From Paracoccus homiensis (lineage in GTDB: Bacteria > Pseudomonadota > Alphaproteobacteria > Rhodobacterales > Rhodobacteraceae), in assembly GCF_900111675.1 (NCBI RefSeq), contig NZ_FOHO01000008.1:96992-160991 (forward strand): DNA of 64,000 bases, given 5' to 3'. Below the pieces are notes generated by a model. The model worked only from the letters and a program-made list of their open reading frames with translations, did no database searches and was not told where the DNA came from. Below are positions 17,872 through 26,449 of the stretch, piece after piece. Positions within the stretch are counted from its first letter, which is position 1. Each line of letters begins with the position of its first letter. The translations under genes were made by a program, and so were the position numbers.

Positions 17872-19197
17872 ATGTCGCGCAAGTTAAAGATTGCCATCGT
17901 CGACGATGAACCCGACATGCGGGAATCGATCAGCCAGTGGCTGGTCCTGTCCGGGTTCGACACCGAAACCTTCGCCAGCGCCGAGGATGCGTTGAAGGTG
18001 ATCGGCGCGGACTGGCCGGGGATCGTCGTTTCGGACATCCGGATGCCGGGCATGGATGGGATCGCCTTTCTGAAACGCCTGATGGGGCTGGATTCCAGCC
18101 TGCCGGTGATCATGATCACCGGACATGGCGACGTGCCCATCGCGGTCGAGGCGATGCGGATCGGGGCCATGGATTTCATGGAAAAACCCTTCGATCCCGA
18201 CCGCATGACGCAGCTGGCCAAGAAGGGAACACAGATGCGCCGCATGACGCTGGACAACCGTGATCTGCGCCGCGACCTGTCCGAAGGTCAGCAGGTCATG
18301 TCCAAGCTGATCGGGTCCAGCCCGGTGATGGAACGCCTGCGCGAGGATATTCTGGATCTGGGGCAGGCTGACGGCCATGTCCTGATCGACGGCGAGACCG
18401 GCACCGGCAAGACGCTGGTGGCCCATGCGCTTCATGCCGTGGGGCCGCGCGCCTCGAAGAAATTCGTGCCTGTGTCCTGCGCCGCCTATAACGACGAGGC
18501 TTTGGCCGCGCGCCTGTTCGGGCCGATCGAAGACGGGTTGCCGGCGGTCGAGGAAACCCGCGGCGGGACCCTGTGCCTTGAGGATATCGAAGCCCTGTCC
18601 GAGCCGTTGCAGGCGCGTCTGCTGGCATTCATCAGCGAACAGGGCAGCCCCGCCGACACCCGCATCATCGCCATTTCCAACGCCCGCGGCGAAGGCCGCA
18701 AGGCCGAGGATTCGCTGCGTCCCGACCTGTTCTACCGCCTGTCGGCGCTGCAGATCACCTTGCCGCCGCTGCGCGCGCGGGGCGAGGATATCCTGCAACT
18801 GTTCACCCGCATGAGCGAACAGTTCGCGGATGAATATGGCTGCGAGCCGCCGCAGGTTTCCGCGCAAGAGGCCGCACAACTGCTGCAGGCGCCGTGGCCG
18901 GGCAATATCCGTCAGCTTATCAATGTGGCCGAACGCGCGGTCCTGCAGAATCGGCGCGGCACGGGCAGCATCGCCTCGTTGCTGATGGCGGATGGCGATG
19001 ACAACCAGCAGGCCACTACGACCGAGGGCAAGCCGCTGAAGGAATATGTCGAAAGCTTTGAAAAGATGCTGATCGACAACACGATGCGCCGCCACAAGGG
19101 CAGCATCGCCAGCGTCATGGACGAATTGTGCCTGCCGCGGCGGACCCTGAATGAGAAGATGGCGAAATACGGCCTTCAGCGCAGCGACTATCTGTAA
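17872..19197 (+). CDS. dctD: DctD-like NtrC-family regulator lacking the GAFTGA loop
   Basis: 441 residues: receiver (VDDEPDM, phosphoacceptor in VVSDIRMPGMDG, Lys in MEKPF), AAA+ domain (Walker A GETGTGKT; arginine-finger region LRPDLFYRLSALQI) and a C-terminal Fis-type helix-turn-helix (SIASVMDELCLPRRTL). Between LFG and GGTL, the place of the GAFTGA loop that contacts sigma-54, there are only 13 residues (PIEDGLPAVEETR) instead of about 21, and no GAFTGA. Walker B reads LCLEDIE where LFLDEIE is usual. It may therefore act without sigma-54, as R. capsulatus NtrC does. A terminator follows. Confidence 0.85.
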   Translation: MSRKLKIAIVDDEPDMRESISQWLVLSGFDTETFASAEDALKVIGADWPGIVVSDIRMPGMDGIAFLKRLMGLDSSLPVIMITGHGDVPIAVEAMRIGAMDFMEKPFDPDRMTQLAKKGTQMRRMTLDNRDLRRDLSEGQQVMSKLIGSSPVMERLREDILDLGQADGHVLIDGETGTGKTLVAHALHAVGPRASKKFVPVSCAAYNDEALAARLFGPIEDGLPAVEETRGGTLCLEDIEALSEPLQARLLAFISEQGSPADTRIIAISNARGEGRKAEDSLRPDLFYRLSALQITLPPLRARGEDILQLFTRMSEQFADEYGCEPPQVSAQEAAQLLQAPWPGNIRQLINVAERAVLQNRRGTGSIASLLMADGDDNQQATTTEGKPLKEYVESFEKMLIDNTMRRHKGSIASVMDELCLPRRTLNEKMAKYGLQRSDYL

Positions 19198-19220
19198 CGC
19201 AGGCCATTGGCCCGACATGC

Positions 19221-19252
19221 AAACGGGGGCGGATTTCTCCGCCCCCGTTTCG
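19221..19252 (+). terminator. Terminator after dctBD
   Basis: Perfect 12-bp inverted repeat AAACGGGGGCGG / CCGCCCCCGTTT with a 6-base loop, 23 bases after the dctD stop. Confidence 0.85.
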
Positions 19253-19529
19253 ATCGGACATCCCAACCCGAACAGCTAAACAGACACACGCGACAAGGTG
19301 GTCGGGATCGTCGAAAATCGCCAGGACCTGGCTTGAAAACTGATCAAAAAAACGCGCCGCCGAACAACGGTGACAGCCCGCCGACTGGATAAAACAGGTC
19401 TTGCAGATGCAGGCGTCACACAGGCCGGGGCGACAGATGCCGATCACGTCGCCCCGACCCGTCTGCTGACTACCCGGTCAACTTACCGCATCGGTTGTGC
19501 GGCTCAACCTGTCGTTTTGGTCAATATGA
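19253..19529. other. Non-coding interval before metZ leader, nothing recognised
   Basis: 277 bases without a supportable gene, RNA or clear promoter. Short reading frames here lack ribosome-binding sites and family similarity. Any metZ promoter probably lies in the right half. Confidence 0.4.
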
Positions 19530-19592
19530 CTGTCTGGTGAAGGTGGCCTGCGGGGCAAATGCTTGCATGGTCAGACGACTGGGGCTAACCCG
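19530..19592 (+). promoter_or_regulatory. Candidate SAM-II-like riboswitch in the metZ leader
   Basis: Ends 27 bases before metZ. A GTCTG/CAGAC stem (19532-19536 with 19572-19576) is followed by a GTGA segment. CTTGCA (19562-19567) lies before the 3' stem strand, and GGGGCTAACC lies after it, echoing the SAM-II elements TGAT, TTGCA and GCTAA. A pseudoknot TGGCCT with GGGCTA is possible (two wobbles). The loop is about a dozen bases longer than the usual SAM-II loop, and the expected CTTG/CAAG pairing is absent. This is a weak call resting mainly on location before a methionine gene. Confidence 0.3.
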
Positions 19593-19618
19593 ACGCCAGC
19601 TAGAAGGGGCACCGAAAC

Positions 19619-20806
19619 ATGAGCGTTACATCGGCCAAGGGCCTTCATCCCCGCACTCAGGCGGTTCATCACGGCACCCGCCGCAGCCAGTATGGCGAAA
19701 TGGCCGAGGCGATCTTTCTGACGCAGGGCTTCGTCTATGACAGCGCCGCGCAGGCCGAGGCGCGATTTGTCGAATCCGGCCCGGACGAGTTCATCTATGC
19801 CCGCTATGGCAATCCGACCAGCCGCATGTTCGAGGACCGCATCGCCGCCCTGGAAGGGACCGAGGATGCCTTTGCCACCGCAAGCGGGATGGCGGCGGTG
19901 AATGGCGCGATGTTTTCGCTGTGCAGCCCCGGTGATCACGTGGTCGCCGCGCGGGCGCTGTTCGGTTCCTGCCTGTATGTGCTGGATCTGCTGGCCAAGT
20001 TCGGGGTCGAAGTCAGTTATGTCGACGGCACTGATCTGGATCAGTGGAAGGCCGCGATCCGTCCCGGCACAAAAGCGGTGTTCTTCGAATCCGTGTCCAA
20101 CCCCGGTCTGGAAGTGATCGACATGCAGGCGGTTGCCGATCTGGCCCATGCCGCCGGCGCGCAGGTCGTGGTCGATAATGTCTTTGCCACCCCGGTCTTT
20201 TCGCGGGCCGTGGACATGGGCGCGGATATCGTCGTCTATTCTGCGACCAAGCATATCGATGGCGGCGGACGTGCATTGGCCGGGGTGATCTGCGGCACTC
20301 GCGATTTCATTCGCGGCACCGCCGAGCCCTATCTGAAACATACCGGCGGCGCGATCAGCCCGTTCCACAGCTGGATCATGCTGAACGGTCTGGCGACGAT
20401 GGATCTGCGCGTCCGGGCGCAGGCGCAATCGGCGGAAACCATCGCCAGGGCGTTGCAGGGCCATGCCGGTCTTAGCCGTGTGATCTATCCGGGACTGGCA
20501 GACCATCCGCAACACGATCTGGCGATGCGGCAGATGGGATCGGGCGGGACGATGATCGCGATCGAGGTCGCGGGCGGCAAGGACGCGGCCTTCGCGGCGC
20601 TGGACCGGCTGAACATCATCAAGATCTCGAACAACCTTGGCGATGCGAAATCCATCGTGACCCATCCCGCCACGACCACGCATCAGCGCCTGTCGGATGA
20701 AAACAAGGCGCAACTGGGCATTACGCCGGGCCTTCTGCGCCTGTCCGTGGGTCTGGAGGATGCGCAGGACCTGATCGACGATCTCGTCAACGCGCTGAAC
20801 GGCTGA
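19619..20806 (+). CDS. metZ: O-succinylhomoserine sulfhydrylase
   Basis: 395 residues, a Cys/Met-metabolism PLP enzyme. The PLP lysine lies in YSATKHIDGGGR, with YARYGNPTSRMFE and KHTGGAISPFHSW as further family blocks. The HIDGGGR context and IISxNLGDAKSIVTHP favour MetZ (direct sulfhydrylation of O-succinylhomoserine to homocysteine) over MetB. The start is the ATG at 19619. It stands alone transcriptionally; folE2 starts 113 bases later. Confidence 0.93.
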   Translation: MSVTSAKGLHPRTQAVHHGTRRSQYGEMAEAIFLTQGFVYDSAAQAEARFVESGPDEFIYARYGNPTSRMFEDRIAALEGTEDAFATASGMAAVNGAMFSLCSPGDHVVAARALFGSCLYVLDLLAKFGVEVSYVDGTDLDQWKAAIRPGTKAVFFESVSNPGLEVIDMQAVADLAHAAGAQVVVDNVFATPVFSRAVDMGADIVVYSATKHIDGGGRALAGVICGTRDFIRGTAEPYLKHTGGAISPFHSWIMLNGLATMDLRVRAQAQSAETIARALQGHAGLSRVIYPGLADHPQHDLAMRQMGSGGTMIAIEVAGGKDAAFAALDRLNIIKISNNLGDAKSIVTHPATTTHQRLSDENKAQLGITPGLLRLSVGLEDAQDLIDDLVNALNG

Positions 20807-20919
20807 TCGCGTCGCGACGGCCGTCCGGGCATGAAAATGGTGCATTTTCAGCGCCGCTACTTTAGAAAGCTGTCCTGCGCCCCCATATTCGGGGCGCAGT
20901 CTCGAACAAGGATGCCCGC

Positions 20920-21882
20920 ATGACCGATGCCCGTCCGATGATCCCGTCCTACCCGGCGCTGGTTCGCGAATATGACGCCGATTTCCGCGTCACCGACGAT
21001 TACAAGGCCGATCTGCCCGACCTGCAGAACGGCCCTGCCAGCCTGATCGTGGGTGCCCGTGCGCCGATTCAGCATGTCGGGATCTCGAATTTCCGCCTGC
21101 CGATCCGCTATCAGACCAGCGACGGGGGCGAACTGGTTCTGGAAACCAGCGTGACCGGCACCGTCAGCCTTGAGGCGGATCGCAAGGGCATCAACATGAG
21201 CCGCATCATGCGGTCCTTCTATGGTCATTCCGATCATCTGTTCAGCCTGAAGGTGCTTGAGGCCGCGCTGGACGATTACAAGGCCGATCTGGACGCGTTC
21301 GATGCGCGGATCCAGATGCGCTTCAGCTATCCGATCCGGGTGGACAGCCTGCGCTCTGGTCTGAGTGGGTGGCAGTATTACGACATCGCGCTTGAGGTTG
21401 TGGAACAGGCCGGGCAACGCCTGCGGATCATGCATTTCGATTATGTCTATTCCTCGACCTGCCCCTGTTCGCTGGAACTGTCGGAACATGCGCGGGAATC
21501 GCGCGCCCGTCTGGCGACGCCGCATTCGCAGCGTTCGATCGCGCGGATCTCGGTGGTCATGGACGGTCCCGACAAGCTGTGGTTCGAGGATATGGTCGAT
21601 ATCTGCCGCCGCGCCGTGCCGACCGAAACCCAGGTCATGGTCAAGCGCGAGGATGAACAGGCCTTTGCCGAACTGAACGCCGCGAACCCGATTTTCGTCG
21701 AGGATGCGGTGCGGGCCTTTGCCCAGGGGTTGCAGGACGATCCGCGCATCGGCGATTTTCGTGTCGTCGCCAGCCATCAGGAATCGCTGCATTCCCATGA
21801 TGCGGTCAGTCTGCTGACCCAGGGCACGACCTTTGCCCAAAGCTCGCTTGATCCGATGACATTCGCCGGGCTGCGGGCCTGA
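20920..21882 (+). CDS. folE2: GTP cyclohydrolase FolE2 (type IB)
   Basis: 320 residues with FolE2 hallmarks: GISNFRLPI, KGINMSRIMRSFY and the active-site cysteine in SSTCPCSLELSEHAR. FolE2 converts GTP to 7,8-dihydroneopterin triphosphate for folate or queuosine and uses various metals rather than strictly zinc. In some bacteria it is a Zur-controlled back-up for zinc-dependent FolE; no clear Zur box was seen here. The ybaK-like gene follows 4 bases after the stop. Confidence 0.96.
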   Translation: MTDARPMIPSYPALVREYDADFRVTDDYKADLPDLQNGPASLIVGARAPIQHVGISNFRLPIRYQTSDGGELVLETSVTGTVSLEADRKGINMSRIMRSFYGHSDHLFSLKVLEAALDDYKADLDAFDARIQMRFSYPIRVDSLRSGLSGWQYYDIALEVVEQAGQRLRIMHFDYVYSSTCPCSLELSEHARESRARLATPHSQRSIARISVVMDGPDKLWFEDMVDICRRAVPTETQVMVKREDEQAFAELNAANPIFVEDAVRAFAQGLQDDPRIGDFRVVASHQESLHSHDAVSLLTQGTTFAQSSLDPMTFAGLRA

Positions 21883-21886
21883 ACGG

Positions 21887-22363
21887 ATGAGCAAAAGCCT
21901 GAAGCGCGTTCGCGCGGCGCTGGATGATGCCGGTGCCGCGGTCGAGATTCTGGAAATGGCCGAATCGACCCGTACCGCCGCGGAGGCCGCCAATGCCGCC
22001 GGCTGCCAGATCGACCAGATCGCGAAATCCATCGTCTTTCGTGGCGCCCAGACCGGGCATATCGTGCTGTTCCTGACGGCGGGCGGCAATCGCGTGGATC
22101 CCGAAAAGGCGGCCAGGGTCGCCGGGCAGGCGCTTGGCAAGGCCGATGCCGCGCAGATTCGGGCCGAAACAGGCTTTGCCATCGGCGGGGTATCGCCCGT
22201 GGGGCATCTGTCACCGGTGACGATCTATTTCGACCCGCGGCTGGGTGATTTCGACTTGGTCTGGGCCGCCGCCGGCACGCCGCGCCACATCTTTTCCATC
22301 GCCCCCGGCCAGTTGCAGTCGATCACAGGCGCGATCACGGCGCAGTTTACCCAGACCGGATGA
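21887..22363 (+). CDS. YbaK/EbsC (ProX-like) editing-domain protein
   Basis: 158 residues forming a free-standing INS-type editing domain, with the invariant Lys in QIAKSIVFR and a GGVSPVGH segment. Such proteins deacylate mischarged tRNAs (Cys or Ala on tRNA-Pro) in trans. It is placed 4 bases after folE2 and is probably cotranscribed. The exact tRNA specificity cannot be read from the sequence. Confidence 0.9.
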   Translation: MSKSLKRVRAALDDAGAAVEILEMAESTRTAAEAANAAGCQIDQIAKSIVFRGAQTGHIVLFLTAGGNRVDPEKAARVAGQALGKADAAQIRAETGFAIGGVSPVGHLSPVTIYFDPRLGDFDLVWAAAGTPRHIFSIAPGQLQSITGAITAQFTQTG

Positions 22364-22424
22364 AACCGCACGCGGCTGGCGGCGTTGAACAGGCGATACA
22401 AAAGCCCCCGGAAAGGAGCGTTTC

Positions 22425-23261
22425 ATGACCCAACCGATGTTGACCTTCAATGACGGCAATCGGATGCCCCAGCTTGGCACAGGGATCTGGCAGGTGCCGG
22501 ATGCCGATACGCCGCGCGTGGTCAAGGACGCGCTTGAGGTCGGTTATCGGCTGATCGACGGCGCTGCGGCCTATCAGAACGAAACCGGTCTGGGTGAGGG
22601 GATTCGCAACGCCGATGTCGCACGGGGCGATATCTTCGTGACCTCGAAACTGTGGAACTCGCATCACGGCTATGACAATGCGCTGAAAGGGTTCGAGGAA
22701 TCCATGGGCCGTCTGGGGCTGGATTATCTGGACCTGTACCTGATCCATTGGCCGCTGCCGCAGAATGACCAATATGTCGAGACTTGGAAGGCGCTGATCA
22801 AGCTGCGGGACGAAGGGCGCATCCGCTCGATCGGGGTTGCCAATTTCCACGAAGAACATCTGCGCCGCCTGATCGACGAAACCGGCGTTGCGCCGGCGCT
22901 GAACCAGATCGAGCTGCATCCGACGCTGATTCAGTCGGACATGCGCGAAGTCAACAAACGCCTGCACATCGTTACTCAAAGCTGGACTCCGTTGGGACGG
23001 GGCGACTTCGACCTGCCCGAGGTTCAGAAGATTGCCGAGCGTCATGGCCGCAGTGCCGCGCAGATCGTGCTGCGCTGGCATATGCAGCACGGGCTGTCGG
23101 TCATTCCGAAATCCACCCACAAAGGGCGACTGGCCGAGAATTTCGATATTCTGGGCTTTACGCTGGATGATACCGAAATGGCTGCGCTGGACGGTCTGGA
23201 CCGGGATCATCGCACCGGTCCGCATCCCGACAGCTTTGATATGCGCGAATTCCCCGGCTAG
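22425..23261 (+). CDS. Aldo/keto reductase
   Basis: 278 residues, a TIM-barrel AKR: the catalytic tetrad Asp and Tyr fall in YRLIDGAAAYQNE, Lys in FVTSKLW and His in LYLIHWPLP; the NADPH-binding end has VIPKSTHKGRLAENF. It is similar to 2,5-diketo-gluconic acid reductases (AKR5). GGAAAGGAG lies upstream of ATG 22425. Substrate unknown. Convergent with the formamidase gene. Confidence 0.93.
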   Translation: MTQPMLTFNDGNRMPQLGTGIWQVPDADTPRVVKDALEVGYRLIDGAAAYQNETGLGEGIRNADVARGDIFVTSKLWNSHHGYDNALKGFEESMGRLGLDYLDLYLIHWPLPQNDQYVETWKALIKLRDEGRIRSIGVANFHEEHLRRLIDETGVAPALNQIELHPTLIQSDMREVNKRLHIVTQSWTPLGRGDFDLPEVQKIAERHGRSAAQIVLRWHMQHGLSVIPKSTHKGRLAENFDILGFTLDDTEMAALDGLDRDHRTGPHPDSFDMREFPG

Positions 23262-23264
23262 GCA

Positions 23265-24059
23265 TCAGTCCGGTCGCAACAGCCTGCGGGTCAGCGGGCT
23301 GCTGGCGTCGCGCAATCCTTCGATGACATCGAAATGATGGCGACCGGGATCGACCACGGTTTCGGTCGCCACGCCCATTCCCGCCCAGATATCGGCCAGC
23401 AACCGTGACTGACGGATGAATTCGGGGCGCTCGGCCCCGCCGACCCAGGCGGTGACCGGGATCCCGGTTCGGGGTTGCAGAAGGGCGGGGCTTTCCAAAG
23501 CCGCCTCGGCCGCATCAATGTGCAGCGTCTTGTTCATCGCCGTGCGCATCAGCGGTCGCAGGTCAGTCAGGGCAGAGATCGGGACGCATGAACTGATCCT
23601 GTCAGCGGTGCTCTGCGGCAATGTCCCGTCATCGCAGATCATCCGCGCCGCCAGATGGCCACCAGCGGAATGTCCGGTGATCGCGATGGGCCCGGAAACC
23701 TGTGATGCGGCCTCGGTGATCGCCTGCGCGACCTCTGTCGTCATCTGGGCGATTCGCGCCGTCGGGGCCAGCGTATAGGCGGGCATCAGTACCGCCCATC
23801 CGGCCGACAACGGACCCGCCGCGAAATGCGACCAGACGGATGGGTCGAATTTCATCCAGTAGCCACCGTGAATGAACACGGCCAGCCCCTTGGCGATGCC
23901 GTCGGGGCGAAACAGATCTCCGCGGCCGATGGGCTGCGGGGGATGCTGGGCGCGAAACACCTGGGCCAGTTCCGTCCAGCGCGGCGGATAGGCGTCGGCA
24001 CCCGCGATATGGGGGCCATTGGCATAGGCATCGTCCCAGTCGTTTACGTGGTACAGCAT
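23265..24059 (-). CDS. Alpha/beta-hydrolase kynurenine formamidase (AFMID-like)
   Basis: 264 residues from ATG 24059, which has AGAGGAG upstream. Motifs are HGGYWMKFD (oxyanion hole, the HGGYW form seen in arylformamidases), the nucleophile elbow GHSAGGHLA, and late Asp and His in DPGRHHFDV. It is divergent from kynureninase with 64 bases between, which supports N-formylkynurenine deformylation in tryptophan breakdown. The protein is not of the metal-dependent KynB fold. Tryptophan dioxygenase (kynA) is not in the window. The exact substrate rests on context. Confidence 0.82.
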   Translation of the reverse strand: MLYHVNDWDDAYANGPHIAGADAYPPRWTELAQVFRAQHPPQPIGRGDLFRPDGIAKGLAVFIHGGYWMKFDPSVWSHFAAGPLSAGWAVLMPAYTLAPTARIAQMTTEVAQAITEAASQVSGPIAITGHSAGGHLAARMICDDGTLPQSTADRISSCVPISALTDLRPLMRTAMNKTLHIDAAEAALESPALLQPRTGIPVTAWVGGAERPEFIRQSRLLADIWAGMGVATETVVDPGRHHFDVIEGLRDASSPLTRRLLRPD

Positions 24060-24076
24060 CTCGTCTCCTCTTTCGG

Positions 24077-24090
24077 GCAGGGAACCCTGC
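24077..24090. promoter_or_regulatory. Inverted repeat in the kynurenine divergent promoter region
   Basis: GCAGGG-AA-CCCTGC lies midway in the 64-base gap between the divergent formamidase and kynureninase genes. It could be an operator for both; no regulator is known here, and a short repeat of this kind may arise by chance. Confidence 0.3.
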
Positions 24091-24123
24091 TGATAGCGTG
24101 CCGTCAATCAGGGAGGCGCGGCG

Positions 24124-25311
24124 ATGACCGATTTTGACAAGACGAAACAGGCATTTCATTTGCCGCAGGGCGTAACCTATCTGGACGGCAACTCGCTTGG
24201 TCCGATGCCAAAGGCCGCCAAGGCGCGGGTGGCCAACATGATGGCCGACGAGTGGTCGGAAATGCTGATCACCGGTTGGAACAAGGCCGGCTGGTATGTG
24301 CAGCCGCGCAAGGTCGGCGATCGTATCGCGCGCCTGATCGGGGCCGGGCCGGGGCAGGTGGTGATGGGCGATACCCTGTCGATCAAGGTGTTTCAGGCCG
24401 TCAGTGCCGCCCGTGCAATGCGCCCCCAGCGGCGGGTGATCCTGTCCGATAGCGGTAATTTCCCCTCGGACCTTTATGTCGCCGAAGGACTGGCCCGTGC
24501 CGTCGATGCGGAACTGCGTGTCGTCGCCCCCGAAGAGGTCGCAGGCGCCATCGATGATACCGTGGCCGTCCTGATGATCACCGAGGTCGATTACCGCACT
24601 GGCCGACGCCACGACATGAAGGCGTTGACCCAGACCGCGCACACGGCCGGCGCGTTGACGGTCTGGGATCTGGCGCATTCGGCGGGGGCCGTGGATGTCG
24701 ATCTGCTGGGCTGCGACGCCGATTTCGCGGTGGGCTGCACCTATAAATACCTGAATGGCGGCCCCGGCGCCCCGGCCTTCATCTGGACCCACCCGCGCCA
24801 CGCGGATGCGGCGCAGCCGATCTTGCAGGGTTGGATGGGGCACAGGGCGCCCTTTGCATTCGACCAGAGCTATCAGCCCGCCCCGGGGGTCGAGCGGATG
24901 CGCGTCGGCACCCCGCCGGTGATCGCGCTGACCGCGCTGGATGCGGCGCTGGATGTCTGGGACGATGTGTCGATGCCCGATCTGCGTGCCCGGTCGATCG
25001 AGCTGACACAGGCCTTCATCGCCGGGGTCGAGGAACATTGCCCCGATCTGGTCCTGAACTCGCCCCGCGACCCGGCAAAGCGCGGCTCTCAGGTCAGTTT
25101 CCGCCATCCGCAGGGCTATGCGGTGATGCAGGCGCTGATCGCCCAAGGGGTGATCGGTGATTTCCGTGCGCCGGATGTGCTGCGGTTCGGGTTCGCGCCG
25201 CTCTATGTCGATCTGGACGATGTGGCGCACGCCGTTCAGATCATGGCGATGATCTTGAAGGACAAAAGCTGGGATCGAGAAGAATTTCACGAAAGGGCCA
25301 GTGTGACGTAG
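24124..25311 (+). CDS. kynU: Kynureninase
   Basis: 395 residues, a PLP enzyme of the aminotransferase class V fold: LDGNSLGPMP at the N-terminus, DLAHSAGA carrying the PLP-binding Asp, and the PLP lysine in GCTYKYLNGGPGAPAF. It cleaves kynurenine to anthranilate and alanine. It is divergent from the formamidase, with AGGGAGG before ATG 24124. Confidence 0.95.
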   Translation: MTDFDKTKQAFHLPQGVTYLDGNSLGPMPKAAKARVANMMADEWSEMLITGWNKAGWYVQPRKVGDRIARLIGAGPGQVVMGDTLSIKVFQAVSAARAMRPQRRVILSDSGNFPSDLYVAEGLARAVDAELRVVAPEEVAGAIDDTVAVLMITEVDYRTGRRHDMKALTQTAHTAGALTVWDLAHSAGAVDVDLLGCDADFAVGCTYKYLNGGPGAPAFIWTHPRHADAAQPILQGWMGHRAPFAFDQSYQPAPGVERMRVGTPPVIALTALDAALDVWDDVSMPDLRARSIELTQAFIAGVEEHCPDLVLNSPRDPAKRGSQVSFRHPQGYAVMQALIAQGVIGDFRAPDVLRFGFAPLYVDLDDVAHAVQIMAMILKDKSWDREEFHERASVT

Positions 25312-25375
25312 GGGCATGGGGCTTCTCAGCCCGCGCGGTTCGGCGCACAACTTGCGGGATAGAACGGTGCTCGAC

Positions 25376-26449
25376 ATGATCAGGAAATTCTTGTCCCTTG
25401 GCGCGATGCTTGTCGCAGGCGCGCTTCCCGCGCAGGCCGCGCCCGAAGATCTGCGGGTGCAGATCGTGCCCGTGGTCGAACGGCCCCTGCGGTTGGCACT
25501 GGAACTTTCCGGCACATTGCAGGCCCATAACAGCGTCGAACTGGGCTTTCGTCAAAGCGGCCGGGTGCAGCAGGTTCTGGTTGAAGAAGGCGATACCGTT
25601 CGGCGCGATCAGGAAATTGCGCGGCTGGATTCGGTGCAGCAGGATCAGGCCCTCAGCGTGGCCAAGGCCAGTCTGTCGGCGGCCCTTGCGACGCGCAAGC
25701 AGGCCAGCCAGGCCAGCGACCGCGCGGCCGCGATGTTGACGCGCGGGGTTGGCACGCGGGCGGCACGCGATGACGCGGTGCGCGCCCTGTCGCAGGCCGA
25801 AGGCGCGGTGGAGCGCGCGCAAAGCAATCTGGAACAGGCCCAACGCGCGGTCGAGGATACGGTCCTGCGTGCCCCCGGCGATGCCATCGTGACGGCGCGC
25901 GCGATGGCCGCCGGACAGATCGTCGGGGCGGCGCAGCCGGTCGTATCGCTGGCGGAACTGGGCCCGATGGAGGCTGTCTTTGCCGCGCCCGATCATCCGT
26001 TGCTGACGGCGATGCGGGGCAATGATGTCCATATGACGGCGCTGGACATCGATCTGCCGGAAATGATCGGAACCGTCACGGAAATCGCGCCGCTGGTTGA
26101 TCCGGGCACCGGGACCGTGACCGTCCGCGCCGAACTGCAAAAGACGCCCGTGACCGCGCAGTTGCTGGGCGCGGCGGTGCGGGGCCGTCTGATGGTCACG
26201 GTCGATCAGGCGTTGACGGTGCCATGGACCGCGCTGGCCCGTGCCAAGGGCAGGCCCGCCGTCTGGGTCGTGGGCGAGGATGGCCGGGTGACGCTGTCGC
26301 CCATCAAGATCCGCTATTTCGGCGATGGTGAAGTTTTCGTTCAGGACGGTCTTGTCAGCGGACAGAAGGTCGTGGGCGCAGGGTCGCAACTGCTGTTCCC
26401 CGGACGCCGGGTGCAGCCTGTCGACACCGGGGAAGGAGCGCGGCAATGA
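25376..26449 (+). CDS. RND efflux membrane-fusion protein, first adaptor
   Basis: 357 residues from ATG 25376, starting with a signal peptide (FLSLGAMLVAGALPAQA). It contains a split lipoyl-like domain (SVELGFRQSGRVQQVLVEEGD), an alpha-helical hairpin (about 95-165, Gln/Ala-rich) and beta-barrel and membrane-proximal domains. It links an inner-membrane RND pump to an outer-membrane channel. The stop overlaps the second adaptor by 4 bases. A GTG at 25367 is an alternative start. Confidence 0.88.
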   Translation: MIRKFLSLGAMLVAGALPAQAAPEDLRVQIVPVVERPLRLALELSGTLQAHNSVELGFRQSGRVQQVLVEEGDTVRRDQEIARLDSVQQDQALSVAKASLSAALATRKQASQASDRAAAMLTRGVGTRAARDDAVRALSQAEGAVERAQSNLEQAQRAVEDTVLRAPGDAIVTARAMAAGQIVGAAQPVVSLAELGPMEAVFAAPDHPLLTAMRGNDVHMTALDIDLPEMIGTVTEIAPLVDPGTGTVTVRAELQKTPVTAQLLGAAVRGRLMVTVDQALTVPWTALARAKGRPAVWVVGEDGRVTLSPIKIRYFGDGEVFVQDGLVSGQKVVGAGSQLLFPGRRVQPVDTGEGARQ

